From positions 65,251,268 through 65,315,267 of the forward strand of contig NC_089981.1 in assembly GCF_036417845.1 (NCBI RefSeq): a stretch of DNA of 64,000 bases, in the 5' to 3' direction. The notes beneath the pieces were generated by a model. The model saw nothing but the letters and a program-made list of their open reading frames with translations, was not told the origin of the DNA and ran no database searches. Positions 50,205-60,763 of this stretch are shown piece by piece. The position numbers and the translations under genes are program-made. Source of the DNA: Apteryx mantelli. Taxonomy: Eukaryota; Chordata; Aves; Apterygiformes; Apterygidae. Each line of letters starts with the position of its first letter. Positions within the stretch are counted from its first letter, which is position 1.

Positions 50205-50816
50205 ATGTGTCCCGCACAGTGCCAGGCAGGAGAGACTGTGGTGCAAGGAGGGACCCACTGCAGTAGCCTGTGAAATACCCCAGCCCCTTCCCAAACCCTG
50301 GGCTGCCTTTTACTCTGACTGGCTAGTCCTTGCAGGAAAGGCAGGATGCCTCCCAGCTGCCCTGTGGTGGAGGGAACACCCGTCAGACAGCTTCCCCCTA
50401 CCAGGCCCCTTCCCACGGCTCTGCCCACCACCACAATCCCCACAAAAGCAAACCTCACAGCTATTTTTTTTTTTCTTCTAAGAGAGCAGGGAGTCCAAGC
50501 CAGTGCCTGCAGCGAGCACCACAGTTGGGCATGTCTGCTGCTCCCCAGGCTGATGGGCAAAACCTTCGTCATGCTCTGCCCAGCCAGAGAAGGGCCCTCT
50601 CCGAAGGCGATGGGGCTGCATCAAGAAGTGCATGTGCTGTGTGGACCCAGGGAGCTCTGCCAGCACATGGGTTTGGGGCAGAAACACAGCAGGTGAGAAA
50701 AGGGCAGTGAGCAGACAAACCATATGGTCTGGGAAGGTTTTTTTAGATATAAAGGGGAAGACAGGGTGGGAGGGACTGACTGGACAGACATAGCAAAGGT
50801 GCAAGAACTGAGAGCT

Positions 50817-50833
50817 CCCCCCCCCCCCCCCCC
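50817..50833. repeat. C17 homopolymer
   Basis: Seventeen consecutive C on the + strand, followed by AAAA. No gene context. Confidence 0.9.
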
Positions 50834-51392
50834 AAAATCCCCAGCGTCCCCTCTGAGAGGCTGGTGCAGCAGCCTCTGCAGCAGCTGGGGTGCAGCACCA
50901 GCCTCGCTGTCCAGCCCAGCTCAGCCAGCCCCCTCCAGCCTGGCAGCCACACTGGGTGCAGGGAAAAGTTGCAGTGCTGGAGGACAAAAGCAGCCCTGCC
51001 AGCTGCTGTCACCCTGTGGTGCGGGGTGCACATGTGCCCCCTCTGCCAGGAGCCATGGAGAGGGGAACACCAGGGCTGCAGGGCCACCCCAGGGGCCCCC
51101 TCCCGGCTCACAGCCCCCTCCCAGGAGCCCCGGGGAGCAGCGCTTGGCAGCCAGGCCAAAGCACCAATTCGGTCCCTGGTGAGGAAGAGGAGCCAGCAGG
51201 GTGCCTCCTGCAAGCCATCCTGCAGCAAGGCGTGGGGCGCAGGGAGGGGAGCAACTCCCCCGCCACCCCCGCGGGGCCATGAGCCAAGCGTGCCTGCAGC
51301 CAGCCTCCACCCTGCAGGGCTCGGGTGCCTGTTGCCCTGGAAATGGCAGCTCCCCATCTCCTGAGATCACTATTTTAACAAAAAGAAGCCCC

Positions 51393-51409
51393 GGGGGGGG
51401 GGGGGGGGG
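51393..51409. repeat. G17 homopolymer
   Basis: Seventeen consecutive G on the + strand, opposite in polarity to the C runs 560 and 1190 bases away. Confidence 0.9.
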
Positions 51410-52066
51410 TGTTGCACAGACTGCCAGCAACACCAGGGACTGGCAGGGGCCTGGCTTTGCCCCTGGACATGGGTGGCAGGGGTGTCCTTGGCCCCCCCGG
51501 GTTGGGGGGAGGTGGCCCAGGACACCAGCAAGGGGCACACACAGCCGGGGGGGCTGGAGGGTGGCCAGGAGCTCCTCTGGGACTGTGGCAAGGCTCAGAG
51601 GGAGTGAGGGCATCTGTCCCATCCCAGGGCAGCCTAAGGGGGTGAGCAGGGGCTCCTTGGCAGAAGCTGCAGGGAGCCCAAGGTGGGTAAAGCGGGACCT
51701 CAGCTCTCAGGGCTCCCTTTTGGAAAGGAAAGCGTCCCGAGGCTGAAGTGCCCGCCAGCGAGCCCAGGGAGGTGACCCAGGTGACTCGCTGGCCACATCT
51801 TCCTTCTCAGGTGGCCTTTATGAGGAGTAGATGCCATTTTGGGTGCCTCTTTCTAGGACTTGAGCAGACAGCAATCTTTTGCTCCTACCTCCCTTTCCCC
51901 AAAACACACACTTTGTACCTGAATTCCAGTATTTCACCAGCACAGGGTTGAATTCAGTGAGGCTCTCCTTCCCAGACCCCACAAAGCTCCCACAGGGTCA
52001 GCACTGCTCCCACCAGCCCGGCTTATGGCCGAAGGAAGGGGCTTGAGTTTGGGTGCAAAATTTAAG

Positions 52067-52093
52067 CCCCCCCCCCCCACACACACACACACA
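52067..52093. repeat. C12 plus (AC)n repeat
   Basis: Twelve C run directly into about seven AC units, followed by a short cactcactcact imperfect tract. Confidence 0.85.
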
Positions 52094-53567
52094 TTCACTC
52101 ACTCACTTTTTGTATTTAGCGGTAAACCCAGCTACATTTGGGGCCTTGCTGATGCCAGGGAGCTGAAGCAGGAGTCCTTGCTGCAAGTAAAGCTTGTAAT
52201 TGCCTCCCCTCCCTGCCCAGCTCATGGCTCTCACAGCCCTCGCTTCGCGAGAAGCTCATCGCAGCATAACAAGGTTGTGCAAGCACCATTACTCAGTGCG
52301 TTTGGGCACTGAAGCCCTCAGAAACCTACTCGCCTGATTACAGCTTTTGCATGCAAAAGTGTCTCACAGCTGGGGCCAAGCAATCACATCACTTCTCCCA
52401 CTGTGCCGTGCCGCTGCGCGAGCCGGCTGAGGCCGGCAGCACAGGGAGCATCCCCACCAGGCAGCAGCGCAGATCCTTGCTGTGACACAGGAATGGTTTC
52501 TGGGAGCTGTAGCAAACCTCCAGGCTGGTCCTGGGAGCCAATGATGGCAAATCAGGGTGCACGTGGGGACTGTCACTCTGACCCTTCCAGCAGCACTGGG
52601 GTTGCAGGGGCCCACTGACAGCCCTGAGTTTGCCTCCTGTAGCCTGGGCCAGGAAGACCTGGTAAATTTTTTTAGCAATGAACCATGGGGAAGATTTTTT
52701 TGTGTGTGTGCTCAGGCCTCCGTTGCTTTGCTTGTCCTTCGCAGCCCATCACACATTACCCTGCAAACCTCCGTGGAGCAGAACACCTCTCTGCAACAAA
52801 GTCTAAATGGGACCAAGGCAGAGCAAAGCAGCTTTCCCAGGACACTCACCATGCTTTCCCATGGCAGGACTGGGCTTTCTAGCTCTCAAGAGATATTAGA
52901 AACCCAGCACTGCCTCCCCCTCTAGGAATCTTCACTCTCCAGTGCCAAGTGCCTTGGCTCTCCTAGTGCTGGAGGACACAATGGCAAAGCTAGACCATCC
53001 CTTGGGAAGAGGGTTGCAGCTGCCCTGCGGCCAGGCAGCACCGAACCATACTGCCGCTGGCTGCTTGCTTGGACAGGCATCCGGGGTGGACACCGCTGGC
53101 GCCTGCTCCGCAGCCCGGCTTGCAGAAGGGCCACTGTGCCGAGCTGGGACAGGGCTTCACTGCAGTGCTCTGCTCCACTGCTGCAGACCACACCTGGGCT
53201 CCTGGTGGCCTGGAACTGAGTGAGCCAATGCTATCTCATGAAACAAAAGGAGCAGTCGAACAACTGAGAAGGGATTTTTAGGCTGATTGCTTAAAACTCT
53301 AATCCCATTAGAGTCTATTAAACTCAAAGGGTAATGAGCAATTAGTAAAGGGCGTCTTTGTTAGACATCCAGCAGCTCACCCATTCAATTACGGCACATG
53401 AGAGCTCCCAACAGACATTTGATGCTGAATGCCTTCTTATGGTACAGTCAAGTAAGACTACACAAACACTCCCAGTGCCTGATACCTCCAAGGTTAGTGC
53501 TCTCATAAAACTGGTAAACCCCCCCTCTATCATCCCTTTTGTAGTTTGCTCTAGCCTTTTGTATTAA

Positions 53568-53573
53568 AATAAA
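53568..53573 (+). terminator. Plus-strand poly(A) signal AATAAA
   Basis: A canonical hexamer in an A-rich context (attaaaataaacataaag). No + strand exon is recognised between TMEM63C and here, so it would serve only a very extended TMEM63C transcript or an unannotated non-coding RNA. Confidence 0.35.
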
Positions 53574-53611
53574 CATAAAGCTGCAGACAGGGCACAGCCT
53601 GAATGCTGTTC

Positions 53612-53617
53612 TTTATT
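53612..53617 (-). terminator. NGB: NGB distal poly(A) signal AATAAA
   Basis: Reads AATAAA on the minus strand (tttatt on +). It lies only 38 bases from an opposed + strand AATAAA at 53568. Confidence 0.45.
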
Positions 53618-54616
53618 AAATAGTATAGATGGGTGTAAGAGGCACACAGACTTGTTTGTTTCTCTTAGAAATTACACAGAACATGGCACAGAAGAGAGGA
53701 AGTCAAAGAGCTGGGAAAGCTGGAGGAAGAGGGGTTCATCTGGTGCAGGAATACACACACACGATCCATAACATATCTGTCTACTTGTCATGCAGAGCCA
53801 AAAGGTCCCCCCTGTGATGCTAAGGGCTGACGCCCACAGAACAGGGCTCCAGATGGAACCTGAACTGTCAGAGGTTCTTTTCTGACAGTGCCACAGCCAG
53901 CACCTCCACCCAGTGCCAGTCCCTCTATCCCTGACTGGCCTGGAGCAAAAATGAAGAGAAAGCGCCGGTGTACAGTCAGCCTCACTGATGGAGAAAGCAT
54001 TGGGTGCGGAAGCACGATACCATGCTGCAAGATGCAAAGTGGAGCCCAGCACCTCTGAGAGGGTAGGAGAGGAGAGTTGCTGTGGTGAGCACCGTAGGCT
54101 GCAGGATGCGATGACTATCATCACACACATTGAGTAAGCAGACTCTGCCACGACACCCCTCAGCTCTCCTCTCACACACGCCTGGAGAGCTCTTGGCTTT
54201 CTGTAAATGATTACTTGCTCCGTATCCTTGCCCAAGGGCTAGGACAGCTAGAAACACAGTTGTGCCCGTCCCACAGCGACTTCCCCGTAAAGATGAGCTT
54301 TTCTTCAAAGTGCCCAAGTTCAGCTCCCATTAGAGTCATCAGATGCTGCTTCTCAGCCATCTGCCTTGGATTTCATCTGGCAGATGGTGTTTCTTTACTC
54401 CTGGTCTAACACAGCATTGCTGCACACTGCTATTCAGGTGCCTTGCTTCCCTCCAAAGTGGCCATGTCTCAGGGATGGCTGGGAGTTATTACTAAAGGGT
54501 AAGGAAGCTCTGCAAATGCACATTATGTGCAGCTGGGACACACTCCAGGTCCTGACAGCATCAGCAGAGAAATTCCAGCTATGCTTCCTCTGAGCAAGAG
54601 CTGGAATGGTTGCACC

Positions 54617-54628
54617 TTTATTTTTATT
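54617..54628 (-). terminator. NGB: NGB proximal tandem poly(A) signals
   Basis: Two AATAAA hexamers back to back on the minus strand (54623-54628 and 54617-54622), 956-967 bases after the stop codon. Tandem copies and the distance make this the likelier NGB 3' end. Confidence 0.6.
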
Positions 54629-55583
54629 CTAGGACAGCTTTTCTTGTATCTACCTTACTCTCTTCTCCTTTACACAAAGCATTTTAAATACGTGCCACTG
54701 CTGATGCATTTCAGCTGTCTCTCCGGTTAAAATAAATGGCCAAGCCAACACAAATCCTGCCAGCTAGCAGCCCAGGCCTGTTAAAGCAGCCTTACCTTGG
54801 GATTAACGTGTTCCCACTGCTTGAAACATCCCCAGGAAACACACTGAGTTGTGACCAACATTATACAAGCAAAGGCCTTGGATCCCATCTAGGAGAGAGG
54901 CAGGGCAGAAGAGATCACCAGGATTAATCATCCAGGAGTGATGCTGGGAGAATGCTTAGGTGAAAAGAATTGGGGAAAAACACATTGCAAGTTTGGGGGA
55001 GGACAGCTGCACTACATGGCCAGTTCCCACCATCTCTGCTGGCCAAAACAGCTTCAGCCCAGCTGTCCCTACTTCTGCAGGGAGCCAAATTAGCCATCAC
55101 CTACCCAGCAAAACCAGGCACAACAGCACTTGAGGAGTGAACTGTGACAGACCTGGCACATCTCAAACATGGCAAATAAGAGCCCTGAAGCTGGGCACGC
55201 TCCAGTGTGGAGAAGCCCAAGAGGCCTATGTTAGCTGTCACTGAGCTAGGGTGGGTAGCAAAAACAGGGAAGCCAGCTGAAAACCAGAATACAGACATTG
55301 GTGATGATACTCCAGCTAGCCTGAGGGAACTTGGAGCAGGTTGACATATCTGTGCTGCGTCACTCCTGTGCTTTGCTGCAGAGAAATACCCTGACAACCA
55401 TCAGCAAAGACAGAGATGTGGTCATGTCAAACCAAGGCAGAATTACTGAAAGAGCCCTGAAGCGTGCATGACTGGAAGAGACAGACTGGTGCACAGAGAA
55501 AGGCGGAGAGAGAGGCAGAGAGAGAAAGTGCTTCCCTTGCATGGGGTTGCTGTGAGGTTAGGGATGGGAAAGGCTCGCAGGAT

Positions 55584-55730
55584 CTAGTCCCCTTCCGGGA
55601 GAGTGTCCCAGCCATGTCGCATGGCTTTCACCACAGCATCGTAGAGTTTGGTCCAAGCCTCCCGCACGTCTGGGCAGAAGGCAGTGCCAAGGCAGTTTTC
55701 CAGCATGTACAGCAAGGACTCGCCAACAGT
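55584..55730 (-). CDS. NGB: NGB coding exon 4 (residues 113-160 and stop)
   Basis: Encodes helices G and [21 protein letters not shown], the conserved AW and AMRHGW, ending WDTLPEGD and TAG at 55586-55584. C125 and C131 are here. Acceptor tttgtag, phase 0. Confidence 0.96.
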   Translation of the reverse strand, partial: TVGESLLYMLENCLGTAFCPDVREAWTKLYDAVVKAMRHGWDTLPEGD

Positions 55731-58700
55731 CTACAAACCAAACAGGGAGGCATCGGGCTCAGCATCAGGGGCCAACATACAGCCCATTCTCTTGCTTCAC
55801 CACTTTTTTGGATTTCTCCCATCGTGGGGCAACTGCTTGCCCCCATCCCCGACCAGCAGAGCCAGGCCACCCCCTTCTCTGGCTGTTCAGAAGATCCCCA
55901 GAGCAAGGCTGGCCCCTGTTCAGGAGCTGGCCCATGCCGTCCCCTTCCCCGTGCCGGCTCTTTCCCCAGGCCAGTGGGGAGTGCAGGCTGGCTGGGAGCA
56001 AGGGTTGACACAGCAGAGAAGCAAGGATGCATGCATGTAATGTCAGGGGAGAGGTACATATCCATTCCCCGCAGCTCCCAGATGCAGGCAGCCAGCACAG
56101 TCCCTTGGCACAGCAGCGGATCAACAGAAGTGAATGATGCCCTCATGTCACAAAACTGGGTCAGACCCCAGCCTTGAGGCTCAGAGCCTGCCTCACCTCC
56201 TCTCAGGTCTCCCCACAGGGCTCTCCTCCTTCTAGCGCTCATGGAGCAGCAAGAAAACCCCACTGGGCCTGCCCGGGGGGATCCTCCCTCACCTACATGG
56301 CTGAGAACAGGGCTGAGGGGAAATCACCATCCCAAAGCAGACACTGCTCACCCTAAAGAGGACTAGTGGTATCAGGAAGGAGCTGTGAGTTGGTTAGAAA
56401 CCTTTCCTTTAACATGCCCTACCCACTGCATTAGCCAGCATTTCTGCCCCTGCTTGGTGGCAGGAGAGGAGTAAGCAAGGGTTTAAGATGAAGGCTACTT
56501 CTGCATTACTGCTACAGAGGAAGCAGGGGATGAGTGTGGAGCACTGGATTATGTTTGGGAACATGCAGGGACTGAGATTCAGACACCCCACACCAATGCA
56601 GGTACAGAAACAGATATTTCCCTTCCCAGGCACTGTGAGGTTTGCCCAAAGTGTTTGATGATCTAGTGCCCAAAGCAAAACCTGAAGCTGCAACCCTGTG
56701 TTGCAGGAGAGACCACAATGTACTGAATGGTTGTCCTCCTCAAACAGGGGAAATGTCTCACTCCCCTCTGTCCTTTTTCCCTGGCCTTACTGAGGGACGG
56801 TAGGCAGTGAAGTGAGCTTGAGGGTTTCCCCAGTCAAGTCAATGTCACCACACAGGTATGGGCAGCTTGGGGGCTGTGCTGGGCCACCAGCTTTCTCACC
56901 AACCAGCTGAAGCCAGCCGGTGAGCACAGAGGGGTCACAGCAGCCACAGGCACTACCCTGGCACCACCAGGGCAGGATGGTGCTGCAGACAGGGCTGCAC
57001 AAACACAGCTGCTGAGGCAGTGGGGTGAAGGAGGCTGCCTTACCGAGAAAGACTCAACCTTCACACCAACTGCCTGATGCTTCTTGCCAAGGTTGTAGAG
57101 ATATTCTTCCAGGCATGGTAAGTTCTCCAACTGGTTCACAGCAGCATCAATCACCAGCATCACCTGCAGGAGCACAGCCAGAGAGAATGACATTAATGGC
57201 AAGGCTCTGCTGCCCACCCAGAGGAACAGGCTGACCCTGCTGCTTCACCCTTCTCAGCCTCATGGTTACCATCACCTCCCAGCACTGCAAATGCCTTTGC
57301 TTTCCTCTGCTCTGTTATGATCTGCTGGCCAGAACACCAGCACATCTAGTGGGAAACTGTCCTCATGCAAGGCAGTATGTCTCATAACTTCACCCTTGCT
57401 AGGAACATCCCCTCCTCCTTCCAGTAAAGGCAAGCCAAGGGAGCCCATGCTCCTCCTCCCGATTCTGCTGACCCTTCAGCTCTCAGAGCTGGGCCCAACC
57501 TGGGGCACACTGACTGCAGCACACCCCACAGCCTCCCAAGGGCACTGCCAGAGGTGCTACAGCAAACAGCTCTGGTCACTCACTGGGGCCCTCATTGTCC
57601 CAAAGGAGGGTAAACCACCTCCTTGGTAGAGTAACTAATTGGCTAAGACTTAACACTGGTGGAGTCATTACAGCTTTTATGACCCCAGGACAACTGCTGG
57701 GCAGTCCAGGACAGATTCTTCCTGAAAGATGGAGAGAGGATGCTGTGAACACTGGTCAGTCATAGGGCAACTAGGAGTTACCAAGATAATGCAACTGTGA
57801 ATAAGGCAACTGCAATTCTAAGACAACCGACGCATTTTGAGAAGATGGGCTGGGTAGTAAAACCAAGAGACCTTGTCTGGCAAAGCAGGTACCATTGTGG
57901 TCTCCCATAAGCATGCAGAGTCAAATGGGAACAGGGCAGAGAAGGATTAATGAGGACTGAAGGGAAAAGAGAGGACCAGTTTAGGAGAAGAGATTAAAGC
58001 CAGTGGCATGGTTAGCTTGGCAAAGCCAAGGGGTTATAGAATTGTGCTCTGTAATTTCAACAGGGAAATTATCTCCAACAGGAGCAAAAAGCAATTCAGC
58101 TCAAGGCAATAATGGCAGAAATAAAAATGGACCTAACTCGGCTGATAAACAGAGACTGGAAAATAATAAAGAGCTTGTAGCTATCAGAGGAGAACAGTCC
58201 CGAAAGCCTCTTACAAGGAATAAGGACAGGCAAAACACTGAACTGGCTTAAAGATGAAGCCTGACAATGTATGGAGGCATTTCCACGCCAAGGCTGTGCT
58301 CTGCCCCATGTGGCTGCATTTCAGGATTCAGGAAAGGGATTCTGCTGCATTGGGTAAAATTATTTCTGTGTATGAACTCCTGCAAGACCAGCATCAATCC
58401 TCCCTCCCTGTTCCAGGGGGAGGCAAATACATATCACATCACTGCCTAAGAGGCTAAACAAGAGGTGCTGTGGGTCCTCTGGCTCTGCAGCTACACCAAG
58501 AGCCCCTCCAGAAGAAATGGCTCCACAGGAGCCTGACCCACTGCCCAACTCTGTGTCACCTCCTGCTCAGCATATGGCCAAACAGAGGACTTCAGTCCTC
58601 CTCTTTGCAGAAGTGAGCTCACACACAAACACGGGGTAAAAGAAGAAAGTAGCTTCCAACATTCACAAGAAGGAACTCACCCTGAGGTGGGGGCATGGGG

Positions 58701-60594
58701 GTCAGTGTGGCACTCTTATCCAGCACAACCCACATCCTCATTCCCTCCCCGCTGTTTTCAGGCACTCTGTCCTGGCACTAACACCTCCTGCTACTGCAAG
58801 AAATTTCTTGCGGTTGCCATTGCAGGAGACTTCCCATGCATTTGCCAGAGTGAGATATCCAATGGCCCAGAATCATTGCCTGAATAGCTTCCTCCTTGTG
58901 GGGGTCTGCGCTCCAGCCATGCTGAGGCCCCTCTCTCACCTTCCTAATGTGATCCAGGAACTCAGGGGCAGAGAGGCATTCCTGAGGGCTGGCAAACTGC
59001 TTGCAGTTGTACTGGAAAAGGGGCAACAGGTCAGGGTCCAGATCAAACAACCTGCAACAGTGAGAGAGAAACCCCCATCTTCTCACCTCCTCAACTTTCT
59101 ATTCGGAGTCCCCCTTGCCCCAGGGAACAGCCCTGTCACCAACATGCCCACAGCCCCCCTCTGCCTCCCTTTCCATTAGCTGATCCCTCCCCACCTGGAA
59201 AGGACACCGAAGTTCTGAAAAGTCTTAGTCTGGGGCAATCCAGGTTATCAACAGTCAAAAAAGTCTTCATTTAGGGCACAGGGTCCTGAGATCCCAGGTC
59301 TCCAATGTGTTTATGGCACCTGAGGATCAGTCCCAGACCACTGGAGTTCTTCCCGGCCTGGTCCCGCTCCCCAAAATCCTGTTTGTCACCTTGACTCTTC
59401 CTATTCACACTTCATGGTCCCTTTGAGTTCCAAGGCTGTTAAATCTGGGCAAGGCCTGCAAGCTTTCCAATTTCTGCAAGGTGGGGTGTGCTAACACCCC
59501 ACTCTCCCACACCATTACTAGCTCCCAGTTTATTTCCTCTTAATCTGCTCTGCCAGCATATGCTATGCACATACGGGACTCAGCAGGAGCTACCCAGGCA
59601 GATCTAACGGGCTGATGCCATCCTTGGAGGCCATGGGGAATTCAAGCAAGACAACTGGTCTCTTTCTGCCCTCATGTTCTGCACATTAAACTACCATGTC
59701 CCTCGCCCCTTTGCTAAAACTTTCAAACATTGCTCTCACCGGTCACAGTTTTGCTGTGCAAGGTTTGGCTCATGTCTGCGATGGCCCTTTCCAGGAGCTG
59801 GTCATCAGCTCTTAGACTGTGCTTTTTAAACAACTTTCCATGGATTTTTCCTTTTTCGCTTCCCATAATTGAAACATTAATTTGATTAGATGTTCCCCCT
59901 GGCACACCATATCCTTTGCTCTGGGACTGAATCTCTCCCCAGTGGCCAGGTCTTTGCCTGGATCTGGAGATTGACATGTCACAGACAATTAGGAAGTCAC
60001 TTTGATACGCTCCACAGAGCTGAGCAGACATGTAGCTCTTCAAACAACAGAAATACCTTCCCTGGTGACAACAAGCAGGATCAATGTGCAGGAAGGCACA
60101 AAACATGCCTGCTGCCTATTTCCTTCACTCTTCGTCTTCTCCATCTCCCCGTAACAAAGTTTTGAAGTGCACTGGGCTGGAGAGCAAAGGGCCGAGAAGT
60201 GCCACAGAGCAGAGGACCTTCCCCACACCTCTGCCCCACGGCAGCTGCAGCTAAACGTCAGAGGGGATTCATCACCACGCTTCTCCCTCCTGACTACAAA
60301 TCCTAACCAGAGGGACAGAGGACCGGGTAACAGAGCCAGTAAGGAGCCATTACCAAGCAAAGGAAAACGTTTCTCTCCAAGAAACAGAGCGCGTCCGCCC
60401 CACCGCCACCCGCCGGGCCAGTGCAGAGGGCAGCCCGGGGCTGGGACGCCTGCGCCGGCACCGTGCCGCCCCGGGCCGCCTGTTGCTCACCTGCGGAACA
60501 GGACCGTGCCGTGCTGCACGGGGTCGCCCCTCACTCGCTGCCAGCTCTCCCGGACCAGCGCTTGCTGCGCGCGAGACAGCGCTCCGCTCTCCAT
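55584..60594 (-). CDS. NGB: Neuroglobin (4 coding exons)
   Basis: Haem globin of neurons and retina with a six-coordinate iron, able to bind O2, CO and NO; proposed roles are redox sensing and protection from hypoxic damage. The four exons join in frame to 160 residues (human 151). Distal His is H69 (human H64, E7) and proximal His is H101 (human H96, F8). The redox pair C51/C60 matches human C46/C55, and C125 matches human C120. The introns fall at B12-2, E11-0 (between K72 and V73) and G7-0, the neuroglobin pattern; the E11 intron separates it from cytoglobin, myoglobin and haemoglobins. The start has an ideal context (GCCATGG). It has five extra residues at the N-terminus and four at the C-terminus compared with human. 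Two additional cysteines, C89 and C131, are unusual. Convergent with TMEM63C; CpG-island promoter. Confidence 0.97.
57044..57163 (-). CDS. NGB: NGB coding exon 3 (residues 73-112)
   Basis: Forty whole codons from VMLVIDAAV to KVESFS, with the proximal haem ligand H101 in [10 protein letters not shown] and an extra cysteine at 89. Acceptor ctcctgcag, donor tcg|gtaagg, phase 0 on both sides. Confidence 0.97.
57925..58245 (+). mobile_element. Possible CR1/L3-type LINE 3' fragment
   Basis: An A-rich + strand stretch with 'aattatctccaacaggagcaaaaag', 'ggcaataatggcagaaataaaaatgg', 'gataaacagagactggaaaat' and 'agagcttgtagctatcagaggag' recalls the region before the 3' end of CR1/L3 elements, where 'ctggaaattagg...tttctaaccatcagaggag' is usual. 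It is antisense to NGB, in intron 2. Assigned by eye and heavily decayed. Confidence 0.4.
58940..59051 (-). CDS. NGB: NGB coding exon 2 (residues 35-72)
   Basis: Encodes [19 protein letters not shown] and PEFLDHIRK: the CD loop with C51 and C60, and the distal His H69. Acceptor ctgttgcag, donor aag|gtgaga. Confidence 0.97.
60491..60594 (-). CDS. NGB: NGB coding exon 1 (residues 1-34)
   Basis: Encodes helices A and [21 protein letters not shown] and HGTVLF. The ATG at 60594-60592 sits in GCCATGG. Donor cag|gtgagc, phase 2 (B12-2). The frame is open upstream, but through G+C-rich sequence with no in-frame ATG, so this start is taken. Confidence 0.96.
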
Positions 60595-60745
60595 GGCAGG
60601 GGCCGGCGGAGCGGGGAGCGCAGCCGGGGAGACCTTCCCGCTCCCGCCCGAGGTCCCCGCACCGCCGCCTCGCGGCGCGCAGGGCGCGGGCGGCCGCGGC
60701 CAGCCCCGGCGCCGGGAGCCGCCCGCCCCCTCGCTCCGCCGGGGC

Positions 60746-60763
60746 CCGCCGCCGCCGCCGCCG
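60746..60763 (-). repeat. NGB: (CGG) x6 trinucleotide repeat
   Basis: Six ccg units on the + strand, CGG on the NGB sense strand, 152-169 bases upstream of the NGB start codon. It is probably in the 5' UTR or just upstream of it. Confidence 0.85.

Larger units (their letters stand above)
50153..53567. other. G+C-rich intergenic stretch with homopolymers
   Basis: No exon, RNA gene or known repeat family recognised. It holds runs of 18 C, 17 C, 17 G and 12 C followed by an AC repeat. The many overlapping Gly/Pro/Ala-rich frames on both strands reflect composition. Confidence 0.6.
53612..55583 (-). other. NGB: Probable NGB 3' untranslated region
   Basis: On the minus strand, after the NGB stop at 55584-55586, the first poly(A) signals are a pair at 54623-54628 and 54617-54622, then one at 53612-53617. 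The 3' UTR would be about 0.97 or 1.97 kb; human NGB also has a long 3' UTR. No other exon is seen here. Confidence 0.6.
55731..60490 (-). other. NGB: NGB introns
   Basis: Intron 3 (55731-57043), intron 2 (57164-58939) and intron 1 (59052-60490) are all GT-AG. Intron 2 contains a candidate LINE 3' fragment at about 57925-58245. Nothing else is recognised; the + strand frame at 55464-56177 is an antisense shadow over exon 4. Confidence 0.85.

Noticed and set aside
55464-56177. 237-codon + strand frame
   Set aside because: It lies antisense over NGB exon 4 and its flanks; a shadow of the real exon with no known similarity.
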